64,000 bases of DNA from NCBI RefSeq assembly GCF_003841485.1, contig NZ_REFY01000002.1:124001-188000 (forward strand), read 5' to 3'. How positions within the stretch are numbered: the stretch's first letter is position 1; every line of letters starts with the position of its first letter. Under the pieces are notes generated by a model. The model worked only from the letters and a program-made list of their open reading frames with translations, was not told where the DNA came from and made no database searches. Below, piece by piece: positions 18,102 to 27,228 of this stretch. The stretch comes from Natrarchaeobius halalkaliphilus. GTDB taxonomy: Archaea; Halobacteriota; Halobacteria; Halobacteriales; Natrialbaceae. The position numbers and the translations under genes are program-made.

Positions 18102-20420
18102 TCAGTTCTCCGACGAACCCGTCCGGTCGAACCGATCGCGGACCGCAAGCGCCGTCTTCGTTCCGTACCGGTCGACTAAGGGACGGAACGCCTCGCCCAG
18201 CGCACGCATACACTGTCCCCGTGACTGGTACCCGAGGCGGTCCGCGACGGCCGACGGGTCTCGCCCCTGGAGGGCGCGCAGGACGAGAAGCCGTTCTTCG
18301 CGGTCGCACAGTCGAATCTCGTCCGGATCGTCGAGAAAGTACCGTACTGCGAGTCGACGAAACGGGCGGGGAGCCACCTCGAACAGTCCCGGACCGTAGG
18401 CCGCGCCGGCGACGACGCGCCACTCGTAGTCGGTCAGATCGATCCCGGGAGTCACGTCGCCGCCGACGCTTCGCAACGCCTCGCGAGCCACGTCGGCCTC
18501 GAGGTCGGAAAGCGCATCGAGACACTGCGAGGGGACCCGTCGGACGAACTGCTCGGCGTGTCGATCGGACAGTTCCCGGCCGGCCTCGCTCGTCGGGGAG
18601 AGCATGAGTGCCGAGTACTCGCCACTGGCATCGTTTCTAGTCGTCGAGACGTGGACCGTCCGGTAGCCGTTCTCGCGCCAGAACGCGAGCAGCTCCGGCG
18701 TCGCGCCGAACCCGGTTCCGAGCCAGTCGATCGCATCGGCCGCGGTGAACTCCCGACGAATTCGCTCGAGTAACGTCGATCCCAGCCCCCGCGAGCGAAC
18801 GGCGTGGTGGGTCGCGATGCGAACGATTCGGACGCCGGCCGGCTCGCCAGCGTCCTCGTCCCGGAGCTGGCTCGCGAGCACGTCCGGAAGCATGTTCCCC
18901 CGAACCCGCCCGCCCTCGTACATCATCGCCCGCGTCTCACTCGAGAGGCGTCCCTCCCGAGCGAGCAAGGCGACGCTCACGACGTGGCCGTCCTGAACCA
19001 GCGCGCGCGTCTCGAGGTTGGGGGCGTCCAACAGCCGGGCCAGATCGTTCGGCTCGGTGCGGTAATGTGCGAGCACGAGCAGTCCGAACAGCTCCCGCAG
19101 GAGGCGTTCGTCCGCGAGCAGGTCGTCGGGCTCGAGACGGCGGTAGGTCACGGAGTCGGGCGTCGCCCCCGCGACGAGCGAGTCGACCGCGGGTCGCGCG
19201 TCGAGGAGCAGGGCACGAAACGCCCACACCTCGATCGGATCGCCTCCGGCGTACCGGATCGGCTCGGTGAGCGTGCAGTCGGTGACTGCGTGATCGCTTT
19301 CGGCCAGTCGATCCCGAAAGCGAACCGAAAACCCTCTGCCCGCCCCCTCGTAGCCGTGGATGGTGGTCGCGAACGCGACGGCGTCGGCCGAAAGCAGCGA
19401 CTCGAGCCGGGGGACGGGGAGCGCGGCCGCCTCGTCGACGATGACGATATCCGCCGTCTCGAGTTCCTCGATCGCCGCGGCCGCCTCGAGAAATCGAACA
19501 CACCCGCCGGCGGTCGTCTCGAGTCGCCGGTCGCGGTCGATCGTCGTCGCCTCGAGCGTCTCGCAGAGTTCTCGTGTCCGCTCGAACACCTCGCGGGCGT
19601 TTCGCCAGCCCGGCGCGGTGACGAGCACGTCCGCGCCGTCTGCGGCGAGCGCTCCCGCGGCCAGCCCCGCGGCGCTGGATTTGCCGCGGCCGCGGTCGGC
19701 CTCGAGCACGACCGCGCGTTTCCCCCCTTCGTCGTCGGCCGCCACGAGCGATTCGAACGCCCCGACGGCCTCGAGCTGGTCGCCACTCAAACAGGCGTCG
19801 GCAACGTCGAGCGGAAACCGCTCGAGCACCGGCCGCGCCCCGATCGCTTGCTCGGAGTCCGTCGGTCCGTTCGAATGGGTCGTCCAGCGCGGTGGCGGGT
19901 TCGTCACCCCCGTCGACCCGACCGTGCCCGCATCGACGTCGACGATGGCGATTCCACGGTGCTCCCGCAGGGTGTCGACGAGCCGGCCTCGAAAGCGGCC
20001 GGTGACGTCCGCGATCGAGAACGGCGGAACCGCAAGCGACTCGTCGAACTCGCCGTGATGGTCCGGCCAGTCCTCGAGCGCCGGCGTCAGGAGAACGAGG
20101 AGGCCGCCGCCGTCGACCGCGCCGACGACCGACCCGAGCGCGTTCGGGCGCAATCCCCCGTGAGCGTCGAGCGCTACCACCGTTCGCGTCGTTCCGAGAA
20201 GCTCACCCGCGTTCGCCTGTCGCCGGTGTTCACACCGGAGTCGGTCGTCGGGTCCGACGAGCGTCGTCGCCGTGATCCCGACCGGCAGCGCCTCGAGGAC
20301 GGCCTCGAGGGAATCGTAGCCACGGCTTCGATCGCCCGCGAGCACCAGCAGTCGGCGTTCGTCGTGCGCCGTCGCCTCCTCGAAGAGCGTCTCTGAGAGC
20401 GCAACGAGATCGGCGGTCAT
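18102..20420 (-). CDS. tmcA: tRNA(Met) cytidine acetyltransferase TmcA
   Basis: 772 residues. Enzyme of the TmcA/NAT10 family that uses acetyl-CoA and ATP to form N4-acetylcytidine in RNA. An N-terminal DUF1726-type domain is followed by a RecA-like helicase domain with Walker A EADRGRGKSSAAG and Walker B VDEAAALPVPRL. A GNAT acetyltransferase domain (RIATHHAVRSRGLGSTLLERI) and a C-terminal RNA-binding region come next. The ATG at 20420 (MTADLVALSETLFEEA) is chosen; upstream residues in frame are not family-like. Confidence 0.92.
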   Translation of the reverse strand: MTADLVALSETLFEEATAHDERRLLVLAGDRSRGYDSLEAVLEALPVGITATTLVGPDDRLRCEHRRQANAGELLGTTRTVVALDAHGGLRPNALGSVVGAVDGGGLLVLLTPALEDWPDHHGEFDESLAVPPFSIADVTGRFRGRLVDTLREHRGIAIVDVDAGTVGSTGVTNPPPRWTTHSNGPTDSEQAIGARPVLERFPLDVADACLSGDQLEAVGAFESLVAADDEGGKRAVVLEADRGRGKSSAAGLAAGALAADGADVLVTAPGWRNAREVFERTRELCETLEATTIDRDRRLETTAGGCVRFLEAAAAIEELETADIVIVDEAAALPVPRLESLLSADAVAFATTIHGYEGAGRGFSVRFRDRLAESDHAVTDCTLTEPIRYAGGDPIEVWAFRALLLDARPAVDSLVAGATPDSVTYRRLEPDDLLADERLLRELFGLLVLAHYRTEPNDLARLLDAPNLETRALVQDGHVVSVALLAREGRLSSETRAMMYEGGRVRGNMLPDVLASQLRDEDAGEPAGVRIVRIATHHAVRSRGLGSTLLERIRREFTAADAIDWLGTGFGATPELLAFWRENGYRTVHVSTTRNDASGEYSALMLSPTSEAGRELSDRHAEQFVRRVPSQCLDALSDLEADVAREALRSVGGDVTPGIDLTDYEWRVVAGAAYGPGLFEVAPRPFRRLAVRYFLDDPDEIRLCDREERLLVLRALQGRDPSAVADRLGYQSRGQCMRALGEAFRPLVDRYGTKTALAVRDRFDRTGSSEN

Positions 20421-20540
20421 ACGACATATCGGGTGACCCCGAAGTAATAGCTTGATCGTTGGACCCGGCTGTGTGCGGGCCGGCACGGATCGCCATCTCT
20501 CCGTGCGCCTCCATCCCACGGCCTCGTGCGTTTGAACACG

Positions 20541-20549
20541 CTTTTAAGG
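20541..20549 (+). promoter_or_regulatory. TATA-like box of the rpl7ae operon
   Basis: CTTTTAAGG is followed about 26 bases later by the start of the structured leader (near 20570). Confidence 0.5.
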
Positions 20550-20569
20550 GGGGCAACGCTACTCCGTAC

Positions 20570-20695
20570 TACACCCTACGCGGGGTTGATGATGCTCCTA
20601 GCCTCACAGGACTTCCGCCGACGCGTACTCGGCCCGGGACCCAGCCCGGACGGCAGGGGAGTGCGAGCCCGCGCGTAGGAGAAGGTGAACAACCA
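20570..20695 (+). promoter_or_regulatory. Structured leader of rpl7ae with kink-turn-like motif
   Basis: CCTACGCG (20575-20582) pairs perfectly with CGCGTAGG (20672-20679), and GGG (20683-20685 region) can add pairs with CCC (20668-20670). Just inside this stem the 5' strand has UUGAUGA (20586-20592), identical to a C-box core, and the 3' strand has GCGA before the CCC. Tandem G-A pairs are therefore possible, and an inner stem GCUCC/GGAGU follows. The 3' arm of the stem runs into the ribosome-binding region GGAG-AAGGTGA (20678-20688). L7Ae proteins bind exactly such kink-turns. Confidence 0.5.
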
Positions 20696-21058
20696 ATGTC
20701 AGTCTACGTAACAACCGATATCCCAGCCGACCTCGCAGACGATGCCCTCGAGGCGCTCGAGGTCGCTCGAGATACAGGACGAGTAAAGAAAGGAACGAAC
20801 GAAACCACGAAGGCGATCGAGCGCGGCAACGCCAATATCGTCTACGTCGCAGAGGACGTCTCGCCCGAGGAGATCGTCATGCATCTCCCGGAGCTCGCGG
20901 ACGAAAAGGGCATTCCCGTGGTCTTCATCGAGACCCAGGACGACGTCGGCCACGCCGCTGGCCTCGAGGTCGGCTCGGCCGCCGCGGCGATCGTCGACTC
21001 CGGAGAGGCGTCCGGTGACGTCGAGGACATCGCCGACAAGGTCGAGGACCTCGACTGA
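20696..21058 (+). CDS. rpl7ae: Ribosomal protein L7Ae
   Basis: 120 residues, the full family length. It has [32 protein letters not shown] and the [15 protein letters not shown] region typical of L7Ae. It binds kink-turns in 23S rRNA, box C/D and H/ACA guide RNAs and, in archaea, RNase P RNA. The ATG at 20696 has AGGTGA eight bases upstream. It is the first gene of rpl7ae-rps28e-rpl24e-ndk. Confidence 0.96.
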   Translation: MSVYVTTDIPADLADDALEALEVARDTGRVKKGTNETTKAIERGNANIVYVAEDVSPEEIVMHLPELADEKGIPVVFIETQDDVGHAAGLEVGSAAAAIVDSGEASGDVEDIADKVEDLD

Positions 21059-21069
21059 GGTGACCGAGA

Positions 21070-21294
21070 ATGAGTGCTGAAGAGGAAGAAAGCAGCTCCA
21101 CGCCCGCCGAGGTCATCGAGATCGTCGGCAAGACCGGCATGCACGGCGAAGCCATGCAGGTCAAATGCCGAATCAAGGAGGGCGAAAATCAGGGACGTAT
21201 CATCACCAGAAACTGCCTCGGACCGGTCCGCGAAGGGGACGTACTCCAGCTTCGCGAGACCGCTCGCGAGGCCGATTCCATCGGAGGACAATAG
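21070..21294 (+). CDS. rps28e: Ribosomal protein S28e
   Basis: 74 residues. [20 protein letters not shown] and the C-terminal [16 protein letters not shown] are the S28e signatures; the OB-fold protein sits near the mRNA exit of the small subunit. It begins 11 bases after rpl7ae, with GAGGTGA at the junction as ribosome-binding site. The N-terminus carries a short acidic/serine extension common in halophiles. Confidence 0.95.
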   Translation: MSAEEEESSSTPAEVIEIVGKTGMHGEAMQVKCRIKEGENQGRIITRNCLGPVREGDVLQLRETAREADSIGGQ

Positions 21295-21298
21295 CACA

Positions 21299-21715
21299 AT
21301 GGTCGAGAAACGAACCTGTGACTACACCGGGGAAGACATCGAGCCCGGAACGGGCATCATGTACGTCCGTAACAACGGCACCGTGCTCCACTTCGTCGAC
21401 TCGAAGGCGGAGAAAAACTACAAGCTCGGACGCGAACCCCGCGATCTCGAGTGGACCGCGCAGGGACGCGCCAGCAAGGGTCCAACCGAGGTCGAGACGG
21501 AACCCGACGCGGACGAAAAAGAGGAAGACGCCGACGAGGACGAAGACCTCGAGGCAGACGACGAGCCAGCGGAGTCCGAGACGGCCGACGACGAGGACGA
21601 AGCAGTCGACTCCGACGTTGACGCCGACGACTCCGACGCTGACGCTGATGCTGATACCGAGAGCGACGAAGCAGTCGAACCCGACGCCGAAGACGAGGCT
21701 GAAGACGAACAATGA
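21299..21715 (+). CDS. rpl24e: Ribosomal protein L24e with long acidic C-terminal tail
   Basis: 138 residues. The first ~60 are a normal L24e zinc-ribbon-type domain (CDYTGEDIEPGTGIMYVRNN, then KLGREPRDLEWT). The remaining ~75 are almost only Asp, Glu, Ala and Ser, roughly doubling the usual length. The nucleotide sequence of the tail is built of GAC/GAG-rich near-repeats (for example GACGCTGACGCTGATGCTGA), so slippage expansion is plausible. It starts four bases after rps28e and overlaps ndk by four bases (ATGA). Confidence 0.93.
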   Translation: MVEKRTCDYTGEDIEPGTGIMYVRNNGTVLHFVDSKAEKNYKLGREPRDLEWTAQGRASKGPTEVETEPDADEKEEDADEDEDLEADDEPAESETADDEDEAVDSDVDADDSDADADADTESDEAVEPDAEDEAEDEQ

Positions 21716-22176
21716 GCGGGCACGAACGAACCTTCGTGATGGTGAAGCCGGACGCGTTCGCACGCGGGCTCGTGGGCGAAGTCGTCTCCCGACTCGAGGA
21801 ACGCGGCCTCAAACTCGTCGCAATCAAAGTCGAGAACATGCCTCGCGAACGCGCCGAGGAACACTACGGCGAACACGAGGACAAGCCGTTCTACGACGAC
21901 CTCGTCGAGTTCATCACCTCCGGACCCGTCGTTCCGATGGTCTGGGAGGGACAGGACGCGACTCGACAGGTCCGGCAGATGATCGGTGAAACGGACCCGC
22001 TCGAGGCCGAACCCGGAACGATCCGAGGTGACTACGCACTCGACCTCGGGCGAAACGTCGTCCACGCGGCCGACCACGAGGACGAGGGCGCGAACGAACG
22101 GGAAATAGGACTCCACTTCGACGACGACGAACTGGTCGACTACGACCAGCACGACACCGGCTGGCTCTACGAGTAA
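21712..22176 (+). CDS. ndk: Nucleoside diphosphate kinase
   Basis: 154 residues. It transfers the gamma phosphate between nucleoside triphosphates and diphosphates through a phospho-His. FVMVKPDAFARGLVGEV is the N-terminal signature and RNVVHAADH contains the active-site His near residue 118. Start and rpl24e stop overlap (ATGA), so it is coupled to the ribosomal genes, a common archaeal arrangement. Confidence 0.95.
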   Translation: MSGHERTFVMVKPDAFARGLVGEVVSRLEERGLKLVAIKVENMPRERAEEHYGEHEDKPFYDDLVEFITSGPVVPMVWEGQDATRQVRQMIGETDPLEAEPGTIRGDYALDLGRNVVHAADHEDEGANEREIGLHFDDDELVDYDQHDTGWLYE

Positions 22177-22303
22177 TCCTCCACAGCAGATCGTGTTGGA
22201 TTTAACACACGTACTATTCTAGGTAGACGTAACATCTAATGTGTCGGCTGCAGTAGAGGGCGCTGGTGGTTTCGAATGGTAACTCACGGTAGGTGGTCCC
22301 TGA

Positions 22304-22684
22304 ATGCGTGAAACGAAGCGGGAATCAGCGACACTCCGTGCCGAGATGACCCCGTCGTTAGACCTCGTTTTTGACCTCCTTTCGAACCGTCGCCGCCGAT
22401 ACGCGTTATACTGTCTGTACGATCAACCCGACGACGCCGCCACGATCGAGGACGTTACGGAGACCGTCGTCTCGCTCGAAACGCGAGACACCGGTCCCGA
22501 ACCGAGGTCGGAAATCGACGAGCAGAAACGACAGATTCGGACGGAGCTCCAGCACGTCCACCTGCCGAAACTCGAGAATGCCGGCGTGCTCGAACACGAC
22601 CAGCGAAGCGGGACGGTTCGGTACTGGACCCAGCCGACGCTCGAGGAATGGCTCGAGCACGCACGGCACAAGGAGCTGATCTAA
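22304..22684 (+). CDS. Winged-helix protein, DUF7344-like
   Basis: 126 residues if it starts at 22304; an internal ATG at 22346 (MTPSLDLVFDLLSNRRRRYAL) would start exactly at the conserved domain. The pattern DLLSNRRRRYALYCL, then TELQHVHLPKLENAGVLEHD, then YWTQP is the haloarchaeal DUF7344/HTH family, taken as DNA-binding. Target unknown; no membrane segment. The MFS gene follows in the same direction after about 280 bases. Confidence 0.75.
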   Translation: MRETKRESATLRAEMTPSLDLVFDLLSNRRRRYALYCLYDQPDDAATIEDVTETVVSLETRDTGPEPRSEIDEQKRQIRTELQHVHLPKLENAGVLEHDQRSGTVRYWTQPTLEEWLEHARHKELI

Positions 22685-22964
22685 ACCGTTCTCCGGGCGG
22701 AAGATGACTGACTCGTCGTCGAGAGACAGCTGGCACCGTCGCTGGTCCCGGGCCGCACAGTCCGAACCCCGTGACGAGGTACCCTCATCCGGAAACCGGT
22801 GAACGGGACCGCCGGACGTCGGGCGATATCGATCCGAGACGGCCTTCACAGCCGGTCACGCGAGGAATCGGAATCGTGTGGCGTTCGCTACCGTCGAATC
22901 GATCGGACTCGAAACGTGAACATCGTTTCGAAATAACTTTTTGCTCGCTTTCGAAAGAGTCGTC

Positions 22965-24320
22965 GTGAACCAGGATCGACGTCAGTTCTGGGCTCTCTAT
23001 TTCACCCGATTTGCCGAGGGCTTTGGATTTATCACGCTGGTAACGCTGCTGCCGTACTACATCAACACGCTTCAGCCGACTGACACGACCGTCCTCGGGC
23101 TGACGATCAGTGCGGGCCTCATCGTTGGCCTGTACACGACGGGCTTTACCTTCGCCCAGACCGTCGCGGTTATTCCGCTGGCCTGGGCCGGCGACCGCTT
23201 CGACAAACGGACCGTGTTGCTCGCCGTTCTCGGGGCTGGTGCCGGGGTGTATGCACTGTTTCCCGTCGTCGACTCGAGCGCCTCGTTCATCCTCATCCGG
23301 GCGCTCCAGGGAGTCATCATCACCGGCGCGGGACTGATGAGCCTCTCGCTCGTGGGCCAGATCGCCGCGACCGGAACGCGTGCGAATTTTATTGGGAAGT
23401 CAAACGCGGCGTACTTCGCGGCGTCAATCGTCGGGAGTCTCAGTGCGGGCGCACTCTACGAAGCGTTCGGTTTCGGGCCGATCTTTGCGATCATCGTCTG
23501 TATCACGATCGTCGCCTGGCTCGCGGTGGGTCGCTACCTCGAGGCCGACGAAACCCGTGTCTACGGATTTCCGTTCAGCGAACTCGCACTCAACAGCCGT
23601 ATTCTGACGCTCTCGAGTTTCAGGCTCCAGTACGCGTTTTCGGTGACGCTCGTTCGAACGTGGATTCCGATCTTTGCGGGCGTCTCCGCGGCACAGGGTG
23701 GACTGGCCTACGGCGGCCTCGCCGTTGCACTGACCGTCGTCGCAGAGAAGTTCACGAACATGTGCTGTCAGCCCTTTACCGGTCGACTGTCCGACGGTTA
23801 CGGACGGGCGCTGTTCATCTTCGCCGGTGGCGGAGCGTACGGACTGATCGCGCTGGGCGTCCCGTTTTCGTCCGCCATCGGGGCCGCGCTCTCGCTTCCG
23901 TCGTCGATCGTCGTCTCTCTTCCCGACGTTCTCGTTGGCGCGTCGCTCCCCGCGGTGGTTTCCGCCGAGACGATTCCGGCACAGCTTACGCTTCTCGGAG
24001 ACGTCTCACCCGCCTTCTTCCCGCTCATCGCGCTCTCGGGCCTGCTCGGAATCGCGGACAGTTTCCGCGAACCGGCGAGTATGGCGCTGTTTGCCGACGA
24101 AGGAACCGAAGAAGGCGGCGTCGCAGCGAGTTTCGGCATCCGAGATCTCGTCTGGCGGCCCGGAAGCGTCATCGCGCCCTTGCTCGGCGGCTGGCTGATG
24201 TACGAGGTAGGGATGGAGTCGGTCTTCTTCGTCGGCGGAGCGTTCGCACTCACGGGAGCCATCTCGTTTCTCATCATTCTCATCTGGTTACACGGCAGGC
24301 GTGCACTGATCCAGTGGTGA
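22965..24320 (+). CDS. MFS transporter
   Basis: 451 residues from the GTG at 22965 (MNQDRRQFWALYFTRFAEG), preferred over a TTG eight codons earlier. Twelve hydrophobic segments are evident, with the motif-A-like loop AGDRFDKRTVLLA between helices 2 and 3 and a related GRLSDGYGRALF in the second half. It is a secondary transporter of the major facilitator superfamily in the plasma membrane. The substrate is unknown and neighbouring genes give no hint. Confidence 0.88.
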   Translation: MNQDRRQFWALYFTRFAEGFGFITLVTLLPYYINTLQPTDTTVLGLTISAGLIVGLYTTGFTFAQTVAVIPLAWAGDRFDKRTVLLAVLGAGAGVYALFPVVDSSASFILIRALQGVIITGAGLMSLSLVGQIAATGTRANFIGKSNAAYFAASIVGSLSAGALYEAFGFGPIFAIIVCITIVAWLAVGRYLEADETRVYGFPFSELALNSRILTLSSFRLQYAFSVTLVRTWIPIFAGVSAAQGGLAYGGLAVALTVVAEKFTNMCCQPFTGRLSDGYGRALFIFAGGGAYGLIALGVPFSSAIGAALSLPSSIVVSLPDVLVGASLPAVVSAETIPAQLTLLGDVSPAFFPLIALSGLLGIADSFREPASMALFADEGTEEGGVAASFGIRDLVWRPGSVIAPLLGGWLMYEVGMESVFFVGGAFALTGAISFLIILIWLHGRRALIQW

Positions 24321-24611
24321 TCGCACGGCGGCCGCTCTCTCGTGCGGATTCGTGGCATACGATCGCGGTGTCGCTGTCGCGTTCGTCACCGCTCTCGTCT
24401 CGACGAATAATCGGAACGGAGTCTTTATTATCCCACAAGGAATTCGAAAATATGTGTCACAAATCCGTATCGTCGACTCTCTGATCGGCCAAGACACTGA
24501 AATACGGGCTTCGCAAAGTAGTTCTTGACTGCCGGCGATGCACTCACCGAACACCGACGCTTGGGGAGAGACGGGCGAGTGGTCAGCGCCGTCAGCGGCT
24601 GGTGAGAGCAC

Positions 24612-26489
24612 GTGACGCGGAGATCGATTCCCGTCGTCGATCGCGTCACTGATGCCTTCTTTGCGCTCGATACGGACTTTCGATTCACGTACGTCAACGA
24701 CCGCGCCGAAACCCTGTTGAAACGCTCTCGAGGCGAACTGATCGGTCGAGTGATGTGGGACGAGTTCCCACAGACCGTCGAAACGCAGTTTCCAGACGGC
24801 TTCCACCGGGCGATGGACGAACAGGTTCCCGTCTCGTTCGAACTCTATCACGCCCAGCTCGAGACCTGGTTCGAAGCCCGGGCCTATCCCGCCGAATCCG
24901 GGCTTTCGGTCTACATGCGCGACGTTACCGAGCGAAAGCGCCAGGAGACGACGATCGCACAGCACGCAGCAGTCGTCGAGGCCGTCCACGACGGCGTCGT
25001 TACGCTCGACCGAAACCGAGAGATCGTCACGGTCAATACCGCGATGGAGTCGCTTCTCGGCGTCGATCGCGAGGAGATCATCGGGGAGCACATCGAGATC
25101 CTTCCGGAACGAGCCGCGATCGACGATTCGGACGCCGTCGAGATCGGACGCGCGATCACCGACGTCGATATCGGAAGCGCAGAGGCGCGCCAGATCGACG
25201 TTCCGTTCACCGACGCCGACGGCGTCGACCGAATGGGGGAGTTTCAGTTCGTTCCGATCGAAGACGATACGGCGACCGTCGCAGGCGTCGTCCGCGACGT
25301 CACCGACCAACACGAGTACGAACGCGTGGCGGCATCGCTCCACGAGGTCACACGGTGGCTCCTAGAGTCCGACGACCCTCAAGAGATCTGTGCCATCGCC
25401 GTCCACGCCGGGAGCGATCTGCTGGATCTGCCGATCAGCGGTGCTTGGCTGCTCGACGAGGAACACGGCTATCTCGACCCCGTCGCGGGAACCGCCGGCG
25501 CGCACGACGAGTTCGGCGGTCTCCCTCGATTTCATCCGAACGACGGCCTCGCCTGGGACGTTTTCGAAGCCGGGTCGACCAGACGGTTCGACGATCTGGA
25601 ATCCGTCGACGGAACGTACAATCCGGGGACGCCGGTTCGCTCGGAGATCATCGCGCCGATCGGCACCCACGGCGTCTTGATGACGGGCTCGCTCGAGCCA
25701 CACCAGTTCGACGACACCGACGTCGAGTTAGTTTCGACGCTCACCGAGAACACGCGCGCCGCACTCGATCGAGCGAACCGCGAGAGCGTCCTCCACGAGC
25801 GAACGGCCGAACTCGAACGCCAGACCGAGCGCCTCGAAGGGGTGGCAAACGTGCTCTCGACCGATCTCAAACGACAGCTCGAGTCGGTTTCCGACGCGCT
25901 CGAGGACGATCCGGGCGAAAGTTGGGAGTTCCCGCTGGCGAACGATTCGGTCGAACCGACGCTCGATCGCATCGAACGTCTGGTCGACGACGTCCGGGAG
26001 TTCGCTCGCAACGCCTCCACCGTCCGTTCTCGCAGTCGAGTTCAGCTAGACCGTGTGATCGAAGAAGCGGCCGAAGCGTCCCGATTCGACGACCGCCACG
26101 TCTTCGTCGAGGAACCCTCGACGCTCAGGGCTGATCCCGATCGTCTCATCTATCTCCTCGAGACGGCGTTCGACGATATCGCTGCTCGAGCCGACGGAGC
26201 CGACGTCACGGTTCGCGTCGGGTTGATGGGAATCGACGGTGATGACTGGCCGCGTGGCTTTTTCCTGGCCGACGACGCGTCCGAGACGCCGCCACCCGCA
26301 ACCGATCGGCTGTTCGATCCGACAGCGGATTACGAGACGGCAATCGGCGGCCTCGGACTCACGCTGGTCCGGGCAATCGCCGAGGCACACGACTGGCAGA
26401 TGGTGGTTCGATCGCCGGAAAACGCCGAGACCGAGACGCGGATCGAAATCAGGGACGTGACCACGATCGAGGCGGTCGAGGGAGGATAG
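24612..26489 (+). CDS. PAS-PAS-GAF sensor kinase-like protein with degenerate kinase core
   Basis: 625 residues from a GTG. Two PAS domains occupy about residues 8-115 and 120-240 and a GAF domain about 245-395 (EICAIAVHAGSDLLDLPISG). A kinase-like C-terminus follows. The H-box is expected near VANVLSTDLKRQLESVSDAL but has no His, and the N-box Asn is missing (LLETAFDDIAARA). Only a faint G-box (GGLGLTLVRAIAEAHDWQ) remains. It probably senses signals but may not phosphorylate. A HalX response regulator is encoded convergently just downstream. Its 3' end lies in a recent duplication. Confidence 0.75.
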   Translation: MTRRSIPVVDRVTDAFFALDTDFRFTYVNDRAETLLKRSRGELIGRVMWDEFPQTVETQFPDGFHRAMDEQVPVSFELYHAQLETWFEARAYPAESGLSVYMRDVTERKRQETTIAQHAAVVEAVHDGVVTLDRNREIVTVNTAMESLLGVDREEIIGEHIEILPERAAIDDSDAVEIGRAITDVDIGSAEARQIDVPFTDADGVDRMGEFQFVPIEDDTATVAGVVRDVTDQHEYERVAASLHEVTRWLLESDDPQEICAIAVHAGSDLLDLPISGAWLLDEEHGYLDPVAGTAGAHDEFGGLPRFHPNDGLAWDVFEAGSTRRFDDLESVDGTYNPGTPVRSEIIAPIGTHGVLMTGSLEPHQFDDTDVELVSTLTENTRAALDRANRESVLHERTAELERQTERLEGVANVLSTDLKRQLESVSDALEDDPGESWEFPLANDSVEPTLDRIERLVDDVREFARNASTVRSRSRVQLDRVIEEAAEASRFDDRHVFVEEPSTLRADPDRLIYLLETAFDDIAARADGADVTVRVGLMGIDGDDWPRGFFLADDASETPPPATDRLFDPTADYETAIGGLGLTLVRAIAEAHDWQMVVRSPENAETETRIEIRDVTTIEAVEGG

Positions 26490-26526
26490 CGTCGGACGTG
26501 ACCACGATCGAGGCGGTCGAGGGAGG
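26453..26526 (+). repeat. 33-bp exact direct duplication at a gene end
   Basis: Bases 26453-26485 and 26494-26526 are identical over 33 bp (beginning GGACGTGACCACGATCGAGG) with 8 bases between, a 41-bp tandem event. The first copy encodes the last codons of the sensor protein; the TAG stop lies in the spacer. Confidence 0.9.
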
Positions 26527-26546
26527 TCGACGGCAGTCGAAACCGT

Positions 26547-27146
26547 TCAATCATCGGTCCTGTCTTCCGTCGATTGTTGCTGGCTGATATCCATACAGAG
26601 CTGTCGATAGCCGTCCCCGTCGGCCAGTTCCGAGGTCGTTTCCTCGAGGCGGACGCGTAATACGGCGATCCGATCCTCGAGTCGTGCGTACTCCTGGCTG
26701 GTGAGGCGTTCGGCCTCGGTTTTCCGTCCGTCGAGCAACACCTTCTTTGCCGAGACGGCGAAGAACTCCTGTAACTGTTCGTCGTAGGCCGACCGAAGCA
26801 ACAGCCCTTCGATAACCTCGATCAACTCCGCTTTCGAAACGGGTTTGACGAGGTAATCGTCGAACCCCATACTGACGATGTCGAAGTCCGGTTCTATCGC
26901 CGTTACCATCGCGATCCGGCAGTCGAGACGCTGTTCGCGGATCGTCTCGAGAACGAGATCGCCCGACAGGCCCGGCATTCGTCGGTCGAGTAACACGACG
27001 TCGATCCCTTCGTCGATGGACTCGAGCGCCTGATTCCCGTCGTAGGAGATCTGGACGTCGTATTCGTCCTCGAGTCGCGACGCATAGAGGTCCGCGAGGT
27101 CGGGTTCGTCTTCGACGATGAGGACGGACGAGTGATCGGTGGCCAT
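26547..27146 (-). CDS. Response regulator with HalX domain
   Basis: 199 residues. The receiver domain occupies residues ~6-115 with acidic pair ED, phospho-acceptor Asp54 (VVLLDRRMPGLSG), a Thr/Ala switch region (MVTAIEPD) and conserved Lys (YLVKPVSK). The C-terminal ~70 residues form the HalX domain (YDEQLQEFFAVSAKKVLLDGRKT and a coiled-coil-like ARLEDRIAVLRVRLEETTS). HalX regulators are common in haloarchaea and lack a classical DNA-binding domain. The ATG at 27146 is chosen over a TTG one codon earlier. It is convergent with the degenerate sensor, a possible partner. Confidence 0.88.
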   Translation of the reverse strand: MATDHSSVLIVEDEPDLADLYASRLEDEYDVQISYDGNQALESIDEGIDVVLLDRRMPGLSGDLVLETIREQRLDCRIAMVTAIEPDFDIVSMGFDDYLVKPVSKAELIEVIEGLLLRSAYDEQLQEFFAVSAKKVLLDGRKTEAERLTSQEYARLEDRIAVLRVRLEETTSELADGDGYRQLCMDISQQQSTEDRTDD

Positions 27147-27228
27147 CAACGGGTTCCTCCGGTATCTCGTTTCGAGGTGCGTACCGTGAGTACATTAAAA
27201 TATCGGGTCTTCGGGGGAAAACGAGTCG

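Noticed and set aside
22177-22200. CACAGCAGATCGTG after ndk as another copy of the palindromic repeat
   Set aside because: Only about nine bases match the arm and there is no mirrored arm nearby.
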